A stretch of 64,000 nucleotides of DNA, from NCBI GenBank assembly GCA_900491605.1, contig UESW01001878.1, forward strand, positions 110,645-174,644, read 5' to 3'. Source of the DNA: Calamus simplicifolius. Lineage: Eukaryota; Streptophyta; Magnoliopsida; Arecales; Arecaceae. Made by a program: the position numbers and the translations under genes. Below the pieces are notes generated by a model. That model was not told the origin of the DNA, made no database searches, and was given only the letters and a program-made list of their open reading frames with translations. Positions 33,840 to 45,856 of this stretch are shown here, one piece after another; the first letter of the stretch is position 1, and every line of letters begins with the position of its first letter.

Positions 33840-36697
33840 GGAGGCTTCAGTTGCTTCATGCTTTTGATATTGTATCTTGATGGAAACTCGTCTGTCTGGG
33901 TATCAGTCTGGCTCGGCTAAGGAGATAGATCTCTAGATCGTAGGATTCTTATGCAGTTGAGTCAGTTGGTCTCTCTGGTGGCATTTTAGTGCTTTGGAGA
34001 TCGAATAAAATCAGAGTGGATGCTTTCTACGGCTGTGGCTAGTAGGTGGCTTTGGTTATCTCGGAGGGGACCTCTGCTCCTTGGCTTCTTTCGGGTGTTT
34101 ATGCCAGCACTGACTTTAGGGTTCGTCGTGTGCTTTAGGATGAGATTCTTTCGCTTCTTGCCTAGGGTTTTTCTTCCCTCATTGCAGGTGATTTCAATTG
34201 TATTGTGGGGGCCACTAAGAAAAAAGGGGGTAGACAGTTCGTTGGATCTCCGAATATTGCTGAGTTTAGGGCTTTCATTTCTTCGGCAGGCCTTTTGGAT
34301 TTGGGGTTTGCGGGATCCCAGTTTACCTAGTATAATAACCGCTAGGGTTCTGCTAGAGTCTGAGAGAGACTAGACAGGGCCCTGGCCTCCTCCAATTGGC
34401 TTCAGCTTTTTTCTTCACCACTATCACTCATTTGTCCAGAATTGGTTCTGATCATTATTCTATTCTCATTTCTACTGATGTGCCTCTTCAGTAGAGTAGA
34501 CAGCTCAGATTTGAGAAGTTCTGGACATTTTACTCTTTGGCTAGGCACATCATTTCTTAGGTTTGGTGGATGCCTATCAGAGGGAGTGCCTTCTACAGGC
34601 TTTCTAGACATCTGCTCCTTACTAGCCGCAGGCTCTCTAGTTGGAACAGATGGAAGATGGGGAATATTGTGAGGCAAGTGGAGAAGGCAGAGTCTATTAT
34701 CTCTTCTTTGCAAATTAAAGAGGATCAGGATGGTTTCCTTCTTGATTCTGATCTGTTCACCCTTAGGTCCACTTTGGCTATCCATCATTCTCTAATGCTG
34801 CAGCAGGAGACTTTTTGGAGACAAAGGACTCATATTCAGTGGATTAAGGAAGGGGATAGCAATACGAGATTCTTTCATCAGGCTACCTTATGACGTCGAG
34901 CGGCAAACCACATCAGGCATTTAGTTGATGATGAGGGTCTTTTTCAAAAAGATCTTCGTTGATTAGGGATAAGCTTTTTAATTTCTTTCAGTCTAGGTGG
35001 ATTGAGATTTTTGGGGATGGGGTCCTGTTGTCCTGTTCTACCCTCCTGCAAGGTTTCTGATGCGGAGAATGATATTACCAGGCCATTCTTTGCGAAAGAT
35101 ATTTGCCTGGCTTTATGGGATCTTGGCCTTGATAAGGCCCTTGGGCCTGATGGGTATCCACCCTATTTTTTTGCCATTATTGCGATATTATTGGTCCGGA
35201 TGTGGTGTTGGCTATCCAGTCTGTATTTCAGTCTAATTATATGCCAGCTGATTGGAAGTGACTCTTATTATCCTGGTGCCCAAACATCCTAACACCTTCT
35301 TTTCCCAGTACTTATGGCCTATCAGTCTGTGCACTATACATTATATAAGGTTTGCACTCATCTTTTGGTTTTCTGGATGGCCTCGGTCATCCCTCGTCTT
35401 ATCTCTCTGGAGCAGGGGGCTTTTCTTAGGGGGCGTAGTATCACAGATAATGCCCTGTTAGCTCAGGAGTTTATGCATGACCTTTAGAGAGCTTCTAGCC
35501 GTCAGTGCCTCATGGCTATTAAGCTCGATATGGAGAGAGCTTATGATAGACTGAGTTGGGATTTTCTGCGCCGTACTCTTCACGAGTTTAGTTTCCATGA
35601 GCTTTTTGTCGATTGGGTTATGGAGTGTGTTCATAGGCCATCATTCTCTCTCCTTATTAATGGAGGTCAAACGGACTGCTTTCACTCGGAGGTTGGCCTG
35701 AAGCAGGGATGTCCTCTTTCTCCATTTCTGTTTATCCTCTCTGCTGATGCTTTGTCCCGGGCTCTTTCTTAGGCTCAGCAGAGTTCGTCTCTGGACCCAT
35801 ATTCTGCGGGTCCCCTTGGCCCTCGCTATCCTACTTGCTATTTCCTAATGACTGTCTCCTTATGGGAAAGGCTTCTACTTGTAATGCAACCACCTTTGCA
35901 ACCATTCTTCAGTCCTATTGCCGTGCCTCGGGTCAGAGAGTTAATCTTAGCAAATTTTTGATCTGCTTCAGCCCGAGGACGTCACCTACTTTGAAGAGGT
36001 CTATTTCTCACATTATGGGCATTCCAGTTCAGTCCGATCGGCTATCCTATCTAGGGATTTTGATTACCGGGAGATAGCCACGCTGTTCGGATTTTAGCGA
36101 TCTTGTGAGGCGTATCCGTGATTGTCTGGATGGCTAGCAGGTTTCTGGGCTTTTTATGATGACGAGGATTACTCTTATTCGCTCGGTGTTATCTTCTGTG
36201 CCACTCTATCTCTTATCTAATACTACCATTCCTCTGGCCTGCTTGAGAAAGATTGAGAGATACTTTCAGGATTTCTCTGGGCCTTGATGCAGGATGATCA
36301 CGGTGTTCATCTCTTGGCTTGGGACATAGTCTGCTTGCCAATTTTTGAGGGTGGGCTTGGGATCCAGTCGCTTACTGTTAGAAGGAAGGCTTTGACTGCT
36401 AGGCATGCTTCACGATTCTTGCTTGATCCGCATTGTTTGTGGAGCTCCTTCATGCAGGCCAAGTACGGTGACTGACACTCTTCCTCTCTTTCTCAGTCTA
36501 CCCATGGGCATTCATTTTTCTAGAAAGAGGTATGTCGGCATGCTTTGGCAATTCTGAACTGTACCTCATGGATGATTGGAGATGGAGCCTCGGTGGATGC
36601 TATTCAGGACACGTGGATTGCTGATCTCCCCCTATCTTGTTGGCCGACCTTTGTTTGCTCGGACACTCTTTATGGTATGCGAGTCAGTGATTTACTT
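33840..36697 (+). pseudogene. LINE-A ORF2 (endonuclease and reverse transcriptase), truncated
   Basis: The endonuclease is seen as AGDFNCIVGATKKKGG near 34181-34232, GLLDLGFAGSQFT near 34290, a RLDRAL box near 34367-34385 and a GSDHYSI-like box near 34445. The reverse transcriptase has LDKALGPDGY near 35128, a QGAFLRGRSITDNALLAQEF block at 35410-35475, IKLDMERAYDRLSW at 35515-35560 and GLKQGCPLSPFLFIL at 35695-35740. The active-site box that should be FADD reads FPND near 35840, so catalysis is lost. The downstream conserved LGIQ and WSSFMQAKYG regions follow to 36475. The frame ends at the junction 36697. Confidence 0.87.
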
Positions 36698-37156
36698 TTT
36701 ATTAAAAGTTCTAGTGTAATGAAGTTTTGATGTAATGAAGTTTCTTTTTGAAATATGATGTAATGGTTGACATTTGATGTAATGAACTTATTTGATACTT
36801 AATGAATGTTATTTGATCTTTGAAGCATCTATCAATTTTGTCATTTCACTTAAAACTTCATAACCTTTTTGTTGATTAAAAAAAGGGGGAGAGATAGTCA
36901 TATATGCTTAATTAATTGTCATATATGCATTGAAAGGATGAATAGATGTTAAAATTGATATAATTGGTATCAAACATTAAAAGTTTACTGTTAAAAGGAA
37001 AAGAATAGATGTTAAATTGAGTATCATAGGAGGAGCTACCTCATTCAGAGGGAGCTTACCTGTGAGGAATAAATAATTGAGATATTTGAGTTGAAAATCC
37101 TAATGTTTAATCATGCATATACTCAGTGTTTTTATAATCATCAAAAAAGAGGAGAT
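36688..37156 (+). mobile_element. Sirevirus 3' untranslated-region remnant abutting the Copia-3 5' LTR
   Basis: The 469 bases closely match the 469 bases that precede the Copia-3 3' LTR (45388-45856), including the AAAAAAAGGGGGAG tract and AGGGGGAGC motifs. So internal sequence stands on both sides of the 5' LTR. This is what remains of a second, tandem element that shared the LTR. Confidence 0.88.
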
Positions 37157-38727
37157 TGTTGATCAAATTATTAATTTTGATGATTAATAAAAGACTTGAG
37201 TATATTCATTTTGTTTCTAATAGATTTAACAAGTGTTTCAGGGATTAAAAATGTTTGATCAATCAAAGTGGATAAAGAAACATGTTTTAAATCAATGTTT
37301 TAAAAGAAACTTTCAAAGTTCAGAGCCTGGAGTCAACACCCAAATAGTCAGGAGCCGACCCCAAGGCGTATCAAAAGGTTTCTAAGATTTTGGCATGGCC
37401 TGGAGTCGACACCCAAGGTTTCGGAGCCAACTCTAACTTGAGATACAGAGAAGTGCATTCTGTTTCAGTTTCTGAAGCCGACACCTAGAATTCGGGAGCC
37501 GACACCTGAGATTTCGGGAGCCGACACCTGAGTTTCTGGAGCCGATTCTAACCTGAGAACAGAGAGTGTGTTTTATGAACTTTTATAGAGCCGACACTTA
37601 CAGTTTCTGGAGCTGACTCCCGAAAGCGACGAGCCGACACTTACCTTTTTCGGAGTCGACTCCCCATAACTTTTTCTTTACTATTTTTGAACACCCGACT
37701 TGGAGCCGACACCTGAAAAGTTGGAGCGACTCCAACCTGTCAGGAATAGATTTTTCATCTATCAAAACGTACTTCAACGGTAAGATTTCTTTTGACCTAA
37801 CCTCTAACGGCTATTTTCATTGTGTGTAGAAGAATCCAAACATCTCCAATGACTATATTTCCCACCTAAAACTTGGATTAAGGAGATCTATAAAAAGGGG
37901 GAAAAACCGTCCGTGTGAAAGAGAGGAATAGAGAGGAAAAATAAAAAAGGAAAAGAAAATACTTTGTGAAAAATTCAAAATCTTGAGAGAGAAATCAAAA
38001 GGAAAGACTCAGAGCTTACATCAACCAATCCAAGAGAGTCCAAAAGAGAAATCCAAGGCATTCAAGTTCAAAATCAGACAATTTTCCAAGTGAAGAAAAA
38101 AGAAAGCAAAAGCCTTGATTCTCCCAACTTCTCAACTTTAATCTTTGTGAAGAATCTGAGCTGAGGCTTGATTCAACATTTCAAAGGAGAAGAAGAAAAG
38201 AAGAAAAGCTCAAATCAAATTTGCTTCAAACAGGCTTTTCTTACCCTTGTTTATTTAATTGCATATTTGCTCACTTAAGGAGCTGTCTTGTATTGTAAAC
38301 TATTTTTCATAGTTGTTGGCTAGTTCAATCAAGGGATTGAATTAGTGGAGGTGGTATACCTCGGTACAAGCTAAGGATAGCTTGTGGTTGGGTTTTGTGC
38401 TGGTGAGCCCGAAAACCAGCTGGGTTCGTTGTGATCCCGGGGGAAACAACAAGTTTTGAGTTGTGAGCTTGTAAAACAACTCGGCTGTAATCAAGTAGAT
38501 TATAGTGTGGACCCAAGTGATACTTGGGAGTGGACGTAGGTGTTGGATACACCGAACCACTATAAAATCTTTGTGTTTGCCGTGTTTTGACTCTCTCACT
38601 CTATCTCTTTATTTGTGCTTAATATTTATTTGCACTTAATTCATTTATTCCAAAGCACATATTTTTAAAAGATTAAATTTTTAAGAACCCAATTCACCCC
38701 CCTCTTGGGTTGCCATCTGGGCCAACA
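37157..38727 (+). repeat. Copia-3 5' LTR (1571 bp)
   Basis: It starts TGTTGATCAAATTATT and ends GGGCCAACA. The U3 motif array is at 37328-37735, the TATA box TATAAAAAG near 37890, and the U5 end is CACCCCCCTCTTGGG. The primer site follows. Confidence 0.95.
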
Positions 38728-38729
38728 AT

Positions 38730-38741
38730 TGGTATCAGAGC
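38730..38741 (+). other. Copia-3 primer binding site
   Basis: TGGTATCAGAGC, complementary to the initiator tRNA-Met 3' end, two bases after the LTR. Confidence 0.95.
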
Positions 38742-38789
38742 AAGTGCTCATTGTTTATTTGATCACACGATCAAGAGCTAAAGATCCAA

Positions 38790-40395
38790 ATGGCAGCTCA
38801 AGCTGGATCTTCATTTGCTGAAGGTCATTCTACTAATAGACCTCCTTTGTTTAATGGTTCAAATTATTCTTATTGGAAAGCTAGAATGAAATTTTTATTC
38901 AAGCTTTAGATTATGAACTTTGGAGTGTAATCACTAATGGACCTAGCACCCACACACTTGGTAGATGGTTCAATAGTTCCTAAACCCGAAAGGGATTGGA
39001 ATGAGAATGATAGGAAAATGGCTCAGCTTAATGCTAAAGCCATGAATGTTTTATATTGTGCTTTAGATGCTAATGAGTTAATAGAATTTCTACATGTATT
39101 TCGCAAAAGAAATTTGGGATAGATTAGAAGTTACCCATGAGGGTACTAATCAAGTTAAAGAATCTAAAATAATATTCTAGTGCACAATATGAATTATTTA
39201 GCATGGAACAAAATGAAACCATCACATGCATGTACACTAGATTACTGATATTGTAAATGGTTAAAAAGTCTTGGCAAGACCTATACTAACTCTGAATTGG
39301 TTCGTAAAATTCTTAGGTCTCTTCCAAGACATGGGAAGCAAAGGTGACTGCAATCCAAGAAGCCAAGGACCTCAACACCTTACCTTTGGAGGAGCTACTT
39401 GGATCATTGATGACCCATGAACTGACCATGAAGCAACATCAGAGGAGGAAGTCAAAAAGAAGAAAACAATGCCTTAAAGCTGCAGAAAAGGAGAAAGCAG
39501 CAGTGAGGAAGAAGAAGAAGATGATGAGACAGCTCTCCTTACTAGAAATTTAAGAAATTTATGCAAAGAAAGAGACCCTTCCATAAGAAAAATTGGAACA
39601 AAAATGGAAGGAGAAAGAGAAAAAGAGAAGGACAAAGAAAAAGAAAAAGAGAAAGACCCCTCATATTATGAATGTAAGAAACCGGGGCACTTTAGATATG
39701 ATTGTCCTCAACTGAAAAAGGGGCACAAGAAGAAGAAAAAGGCATATGTTGCAACATGGAGTGAAAGCGATGAATCCTCATCCGAGGAGGAACAAAAAGA
39801 AGTTGCAAACATTTGCTTTATGGCAAACGACGAATGAGGTAAGTTCTGAAAACCTTGTGATGATTTTACTTTTGATGAATTATTGATGCATTTAATGAAT
39901 TAGTTAGTGATTTTAAAGCTTTGAAAAAAAAACAAATCTTTAAAAAATGATAATTTAAATCTTGCCAAAGAAAGGATAAACTAACTCATGAAGTTGAAAA
40001 ACTAAAATCTGAAAATGAAAATTTGCTAAAAGAAAAGAATCAATTTCTAATGAAAATGTTAATTTAAAGAAGAGAAGTTGATAAATATAAAATATAGTTG
40101 ATAAATTTACATATAGCTCTGAAAAACTTAATTTTTATTGAGTAATTAAAGGCTGGATTAGGGTATAGACCTAATAAGAAACAAAAGTATTAAAAACTTC
40201 TTTAGAAAAGAACAGGAAAAATGATTTTTGTTATTGCTGTAACAAGAAAGGACATAAAGCCTATGAATGCAATTTAGAAAATTAATAAGAATTTAATATT
40301 AAAGGAAAGAAAATATGGGTTCCGAAAGGAACAATTTTTGTTGCTACTAACCATGAAGGACCCAAGAAAGCTTGGGTACCTAAACATAAAGTTTG
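38790..40395 (+). pseudogene. Copia-3 gag
   Basis: ATG at 38790 gives MAAQAGSSFAEGHSTNRPP. The capsid region continues with FNGSNYSYWKARMKF, then AKAMNVLYCALDANE (near 39034-39080), a SLPR motif near 39325 and VTAIQEAKDLNTLPLEELL (39340-39400). Zinc knuckles are YECKKPGHFRYDC near 39666-39707, preceded by a Lys/Glu repeat, and CYCCNKKGHKAYEC near 40235-40270. The frame is lost first near 38895, where a T is missing from a T-run, and again near 39085, 39170 and 39270. Gag would build the particle. Confidence 0.88.
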
Positions 40396-40402
40396 ATTAT
40401 TG

Positions 40403-40800
40403 CAGGAGTGTCTTGCGGCCAAAAGATCAAAACGAAAGTGGTATCTTGATAGCGGCTGCTCAAGGCACATGACGGGTGACAAGGAGCAATTCATCACCCT
40501 TGAAGATAAAAGAGGAGGAGTTGTTACATTTGGAGACAATGGTAAAGGCCAAATTATGGGATTTGGTAAAATTCAATAACTCCCTCCACTTTTATTGAAA
40601 ATGTTTTATATGTAGATGGTTTAAAGCATAATTTAATTAGTATTAGCCAATTGTGTGATAAAGGTTTCAAAGTTTCATTTGAAGCTTCTATCTGCACTGT
40701 TTCTAATCCCATTGACAATAGCATTGTATTTATTGGAAATAGAAATGGCAATGTATACTTAATTGATTTAGACAATTTGTCTACTATAATCATTGCTTAG
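40403..40800 (+). pseudogene. Copia-3 aspartic protease
   Basis: The motif KWYLDSGCSRHMTGD is at about 40437-40480, followed by FITLEDKRGGVVTFGDNGKG, a better preserved flap than in Copia-2. GLKHNLISISQLCDKGFKVSF is at about 40617-40680, with one base missing near 40577 between the two halves. The region carries NGNVYLIDL near 40745-40770, the usual link to integrase. Confidence 0.87.
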
Positions 40801-40814
40801 TTGCTAATAATGCT

Positions 40815-41690
40815 AATATAATGAGATTGGATGGTTATGGCATCGTAGATTAGGTCATGCAAGCACACACCTAATTTCAAAATTAATTAAAATGGATTTA
40901 GTTAAAGGACTTCCAAAATAGATTTTGAAAATAAAATTTGTGATGCATGTCAATTTGGAAAACAAACTAGAAACTCTTTCAAATCTAAAAAATTGTTTCC
41001 ACTTCTAGGCCATTAGAGCTACTTCACATGGACCTTTTTGGACCTACTAGAACCACTAGTCTAGGAGGAAAGAAATATGGTCTTGTGATAGTAGATGATT
41101 ATTCTAGATACACTTGGGTATTTTTTAGCTCATAAGGATGAGACTTTCTCAATATTTCTGAAATTCTTCAAGAAAGTCACAAATGAGAAAAACAACACCA
41201 TAGTGTCTCTTAGAAGTGATCATGGCACAGAATTTGAAAATCACTTATTTGAAAATTTTGCATGAAAATGGCATTCATCATAATTTTTCTGCACCTAGGA
41301 CACCACAACAAAATGGAGTTGTAGAAAGAAAAATAGGACTTTAGAAGACATGGCCCGTACCATGCTATGTGAAAGCAACTACCAAAGTACTTTTGGGCGG
41401 AAGCTATAAACACGGCATGTTACATTCTTAATAGAGCCCTAATTAGGCCAATCCTTAAGAAAACACCTTATGAATTATGGAATAATAGAAAACCAAACAT
41501 AGTTATTTTCATGCATTTGGTTGTAAATGTTTTATTCATAATAATGGAAAAGATAATCTTAAAAATTTGATGCAAAATCTGATGAAGGCATATTCTTAGG
41601 ATATTCAACAACTAGTAAAGCCTATAGAGTATTTAACAAGAAAACCTTAATTGTAGAAGAATCTATTCATGTAGTTTTTGATGAATCTTT
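40815..41690 (+). pseudogene. Copia-3 integrase
   Basis: WLWHRRLGHAS is near 40830-40865 and the zinc site ends in CDACQFGKQ near 40940-40970. Core motifs are HMDLFGPTRT near 41023, VDDYSRYTWV near 41090, SLRSDHGTEFENH near 41208-41245 and NGVVERK near 41312. The C-terminal FHAFGCKCF to KAYRVFNKKTLIVEESIH part is at 41505-41670. Missing bases near 40915, 41125, 41265 and 41330 break it. Confidence 0.88.
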
Positions 41691-41749
41691 AGCATCAAGT
41701 TCAGAAAAGATTTGATGATGAGGAAGATACAAAATACTAGAAAGAGATA

Positions 41750-42625
41750 TTGAAAAATTAAATATAGATGTATCTTCAGATCATGAACAAGAAGCTAAAG
41801 ATGATGATTCACCTAGGTTGATGATATTGATACTAATCATAATGATGTAGATCTTCCTAGAGATTGGAGATATGCCTATGGTCATCCAAAGGAATTGATT
41901 ATAGGTGATCCATCTCAAGGAGTAAGAACTAGATCTATAAGGAAATATCAATAATCATCTTGCATTTGTATCTCAAATTGAACCTAAAACTATTGAAGAA
42001 GCTGAAAAAGATAATAATTGGATGCTAGCTATGCAAGAAGAATTAAATCAATTTACTAGGAATAATGTATGGACCTTAGTTGATAGACCTAAAGATCATT
42101 CAGTTATAGGATCAAAATGGGTATTTAGAAATAAATTAGATGAAAATGGCATAGTAATTAGAAACAAAGCTAGATTAGTTGCAAAAGGATATAATCAAGA
42201 AGAAGGAATTGATTTTGATGAAACTTTTGCACCTGTAGCTAGATTAGAAGCAATTAGATTATTACTTGCATTTGCATGTCATATGAACATAATTTATTTC
42301 AAATGGATGTTAAAAGTGCATTTTTAAATGGATTTATAAATGAGAAGTTTTGTGAACAACCACCTGGTTTTGAAGATCATGAATTTTCAAATCATGTTTT
42401 TAAATTGCACAAAGCACTATATGGTTTAAAACAAGCACCTAGAGCTTGGTATGATAGGTTAAGTAAATTTCTAATTGAAAATGATTTTACAAGAGGAAAT
42501 GTTGATAAAACCTTATTTTTGAAAAGAAAAGACAAAGATTTATTAGTAGTACAAATATATGTAGATGATATTGTATTCGGTGCTACTAACAATCTCTTGT
42601 GTCAAGAATTTGCTAAGTTAATGCA
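41750..42625 (+). pseudogene. Copia-3 reverse transcriptase
   Basis: NWMLAMQEELNQF begins near 42018, followed by KWVFRNKLDENGIVIRNKA, VAKGYNQEEGIDFDETFAPV and AIRLLLAFACHM to 42285. After one frame change near 42290 come QMDVKSAFLNGFIN, PPGFEDHEFSNHVFK, LYGLKQAPRAWYDRL and the complete catalytic box QIYVDDIVFGAT at 42551-42586. The second frame (42276-42785) is open through the active site. This is the best preserved copia RT in the window. Confidence 0.9.
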
Positions 42626-43500
42626 GGGTGAATTCGAAATGAGCATGATGGGAGAACTCAACTTCTTCCTAGGACTTCAAATCAAACAAAGCAAAGAGGG
42701 AATTTTCATCAACCAAACAAATACACAAAGGAACTTCTCAAGAAGTTTGGAATGGAATCAATCAAACCCCTTGGAACACCTATGAGTCCTTCATGCAAAT
42801 TGGACAAAGATGAAGATGGTAAGAAGGTAGATCAAAAATATTATAGAGGTATGATCGGATCTCTACTTTACTTAACAGCAAGTAGACCATATTATGTTTG
42901 CTGTTTGTTATGTGCTAGATTTCAATCTGAACCTAAAGAATCTCACTTAATTGCTGTAAAAGAATTTTAAGATATCTAAGTGGAACTAAAAATGTAGGTT
43001 TATGGTATTCTAGAGACTCAACATTAAACTTAATTGCATATTCTGATTCTGACTATGCTGGATGTAAACTAGATAGAAAAAGCACAAGTGGTGCATGTCA
43101 ATTCTTAGGAAGTAACTTAATCTCTTGGTTTAGCAAAAAGCAAAATTCGGTTGCATTATCTACTGCTGAAGCAGAATATGTTGCAGCTGGAAGTTGCTGT
43201 GCTCAAATCCTTTGGATTAAGCGACAACTTGAAGATTATGGCATAACACTTGATAAAACTCCTATTAGATGTGATAATACAAGTGCAATCAATTTAACTA
43301 AAAATCCAATTCAACATTCAAGAACTAAACACATTGAAATTAGATATCATTTTATAAGAGAACATGTAGCTAATAATGAAATTTGTCTTGATTATGTTAA
43401 TACTGAAGAACAATTAGCTGACATATTTACAAAACCTTTGAGTGAAGAGAGATTTTGTTATCTTAGAGGTGAATTAGGGATTTGTGATCCTTTGGAATGA
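42626..43500 (+). pseudogene. Copia-3 RNase H and intact pol end
   Basis: MGELNFFLGLQIKQSKEG is near 42648-42700, then a frame change, GTPMSPSCKLDKDEDGKKV near 42774-42828, and YRGMIGSLLYLTASRP. RNase H has AYSDSDYAGCKLDRKST near 43036-43085, STAEAEYVAAGSC near 43160-43195 and CDNTSAINLTKNPIQHSRT near 43269-43325. The pol end is intact to TGA at 43498-43500 through the ADIFTKPLSEERFCYLRGEL region. Losses near 42890 and 42960 break the middle. Confidence 0.9.
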
Positions 43501-43689
43501 TTTTGAAACCCTAAGGAATGACTATCTAGATTTCTATCAATTTCTTGAGATTTCTTTCATAATTTTAAGGAAATTTATCTAGTCATTTGAGCAATTTGAT
43601 TCCTCACATTCCAAAGATTTTTTCAAAAATTATTGACTTATTTTGACAAGTTTCGGCTTGAAATTCATTTATTTTTCTCTGAAACTGTC

Positions 43690-43900
43690 AGTGGAGTCGA
43701 CACCTCAATTTGAGGAGTCGACACCTCTTCTGTGTCGCTCTCGGTCTTTGACCTTGGAGCCGACACCCGCTTAAGTGGAGCCGACTCCAGTTCGGGCGCT
43801 AACTGTGTTAGCGACTTGGAGTCGACACCCGACTTTGCGGGAGTCGACACCCGGTGGACCCAAATTGACTTTATTAGGGCAGAGTCGACACCTTCACATT
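43690..43900 (+). repeat. Copia-3 pre-accessory-gene cluster of GAGTCGACAC-like motifs
   Basis: Seven copies of GGAG(T/C)CGAC(A/T)CC lie in 200 bases, then a run of CTCTCCAAA-type repeats leads to the accessory ATG at 43989. The layout is the same as at 2265 and 18120. Confidence 0.88.
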
Positions 43901-43988
43901 CTTCTCCAAACCCTCTCCAAATCTCTCCAAAACTCTTCAAACTTTCCAAAGCCAAATACTCTTCAAATCAACCATTCCTAAGATTTCT

Positions 43989-45340
43989 ATGGCACCTAAG
44001 CGAGGGATCGGTCTTTGAGCTCCCGTTGCTACAAGAAGCACGGCTAGGCGTCCCGTCCGAGAACCTACTCCCAGTGATGATTCTTTTCAACTCCCTCAGA
44101 TAATCCTGGCCTCCTCCTCAGGTAGATACCCTTGCTGGGAAGTTATTACCATGGGTAGAAAAGTAGATTTTGATTTCTTTGATGCCGAGGGTTTTGACAT
44201 TGGTAGACAATTAAAGAATCGGCTGGGATAAAGTTTGCTCTTTGGATGTTCCTACTTATCCAGCTCTTGTTAAAGAATTTTACCTGAATTTATCTAGAGG
44301 AGATGGTGGGATTGTTAGTTCAGTAAGAGGAAAGAGAATTCATCTTACTTTTCAAATTTTAGGAAATCTGTTAAGTATTCCTGTCACTGGATTTGTTGCA
44401 AATATTCACAGTGAGAGATCAGCTGCTTTATCAAGAATGTTAGGAAGAGAGATAACTGAATTTGAAGAGTTAGGGCAAACCAATTGCCACTTGGGCTTAG
44501 GCTGTTACATAACATTGCAGTAGGATCTATTTTTCCAAGACTGGCCGTTTTGAGTATGTCTCAGAGCGAGACATTGTAGTTATGGACAGTATCTTTGGTC
44601 AGCCAATAAATCTTGCTGGAATGATGATATGGTATATGGCTGAGGCCGGGGGAAGAGATCTTCACTGCCTTATGGATGATCCTTACCTTGGTTTTTAGAA
44701 GTCAAGGAGTAGTATTTCTGAGAATGAACCATCGAAGAACCTTAGGCACACTGACTACTACAGTTTAGCCACTGTGCACAGGAGATTTGTAAAGTGGATG
44801 GAAAATGGGAGAGAAAAGGTCATACTGAGACAGGGTTGCTGAGACTAATGTGCCTGGCCCTTCTGAGGCAGGACCATTTGTGAGACACAGCTCACCAGAG
44901 CCCAGTCAGGATGTACCTCCAGCTCCACCGGTTCCTTCTACCTTTGATCAGTCATCTATTGGTTTTTCCGATGTTTAGTTGGATCAGCTTAGAAGTATTT
45001 TTGCTACTCATAAGGAAGAGATGAAATCTGAGCTAGATAGCCAATATATGAACCTGAGAGAGACCCTCTATTCTTTGGATGAAAGAATTGGCAAAATTGA
45101 GTCTACTCTTGGAGCCTCCGCTGAATCCTTAAAGAATGATCTCAAGAACATTTTTGAAGAACTTAAAGATATTGGTGGAGACTCAGAGACTTATTCAAAT
45201 GCAATGCTGAGCTTCAGGACAAAATTATGACTGCATGTGCATTTGTTGATAGAAGACTAAAAGAATTTGTAAGAACTCAGAGTGAAGGAATGACAAGAAT
45301 ATTAGAAGATTTGCAAAGGCTCATTAGAACTAACTTTTGA
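43989..45340 (+). pseudogene. Copia-3 accessory gene in env position (best copy)
   Basis: ATG at 43989 (MAPK start). The conserved domain has VDFDFFDAEGFDIGRQLK near 44163-44215, CSLDVPTYPALVKEFYLNL near 44236-44293, GGIVSSVRGKRIH near 44308 and LSRMLGREITEFEEL near 44425-44470. AGMMIWYMAEA and a LRHTDYYSLATVHR-like segment follow (44610-44790), then a Pro/Ser linker. The C-terminal 83-codon open stretch from 44979 (LRSIFATHKEEMKSELD, then LDERIGKIESTLGA) predicts a coiled coil, and the tail ends with TGA at 45338-45340. No signal peptide or membrane helix is evident. Single-base losses near 44025, 44218, 44475 and 44650 break it. Confidence 0.8.
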
Positions 45341-45856
45341 TTATATTGTAATGAAATTTCTTTGATGTTATTAGTCTAGTTTGATGTTGATTTACTTTTT
45401 ATTAAAAGTTCTATGTAATGAAGTTTTGATGTAATGAAGTTTCTTTTTGAAATATGATGTAATGGTTGACATTTGATGTAATGAACTTATTTGATACTTA
45501 ATGAATGTTATTTGATCTTTGAAGCATCTATCAATTTTGTCATTTCACTTAAAACTTCGTAACCTTTTTGTTGATTAAAAAAAGGGGGAGAATAGTCGTA
45601 TATGCTTAATTAATTTTCATATATGCATTGAAAGGATGAATAGATGTTAAAATTGATATAACTGGTTAATTGGTATCAAACATTAAAAGTTTACTGTTAA
45701 AAGGAAAGAATAGATTTAAATTGAGTATCATAGGGGGAGCTACCTCATTCAGGGGGAGCTTACCTGTGAGGAATAAATAATTGAGATATTTGATTGAAAA
45801 TCTAATGTTTAATCATGCATATACTCAATGTTTTTATAATCATCAAAAAGGGAGAT
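45341..45856 (+). promoter_or_regulatory. Copia-3 3' untranslated region with multiplied polypurine motifs
   Basis: TGATGTAATGAA-type repeats (45360-45500) are followed by AAAAAAAGGGGGAG near 45577, TAGGGGGAGC near 45732, CAGGGGGAGC near 45751 and the terminal AAAAAGGGAGAT before the LTR. No gene. Confidence 0.78.

Larger units (their letters stand above)
31890..36697 (+). mobile_element. LINE-A: L1-type non-LTR retrotransposon, 3' truncated
   Basis: ORF1 (DUF4283-like with a zinc knuckle) is followed by ORF2 with apurinic endonuclease and reverse transcriptase. The element stops inside the C-terminal part of ORF2, where it joins Sirevirus sequence through a 10-base shared stretch TGATTTACTT (36688-36697). 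The 3' untranslated region and poly(A) are missing. Many TGG and CAG codons read TAG, as expected from decay of methylated cytosines. The 5' border is approximate. Confidence 0.88.
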
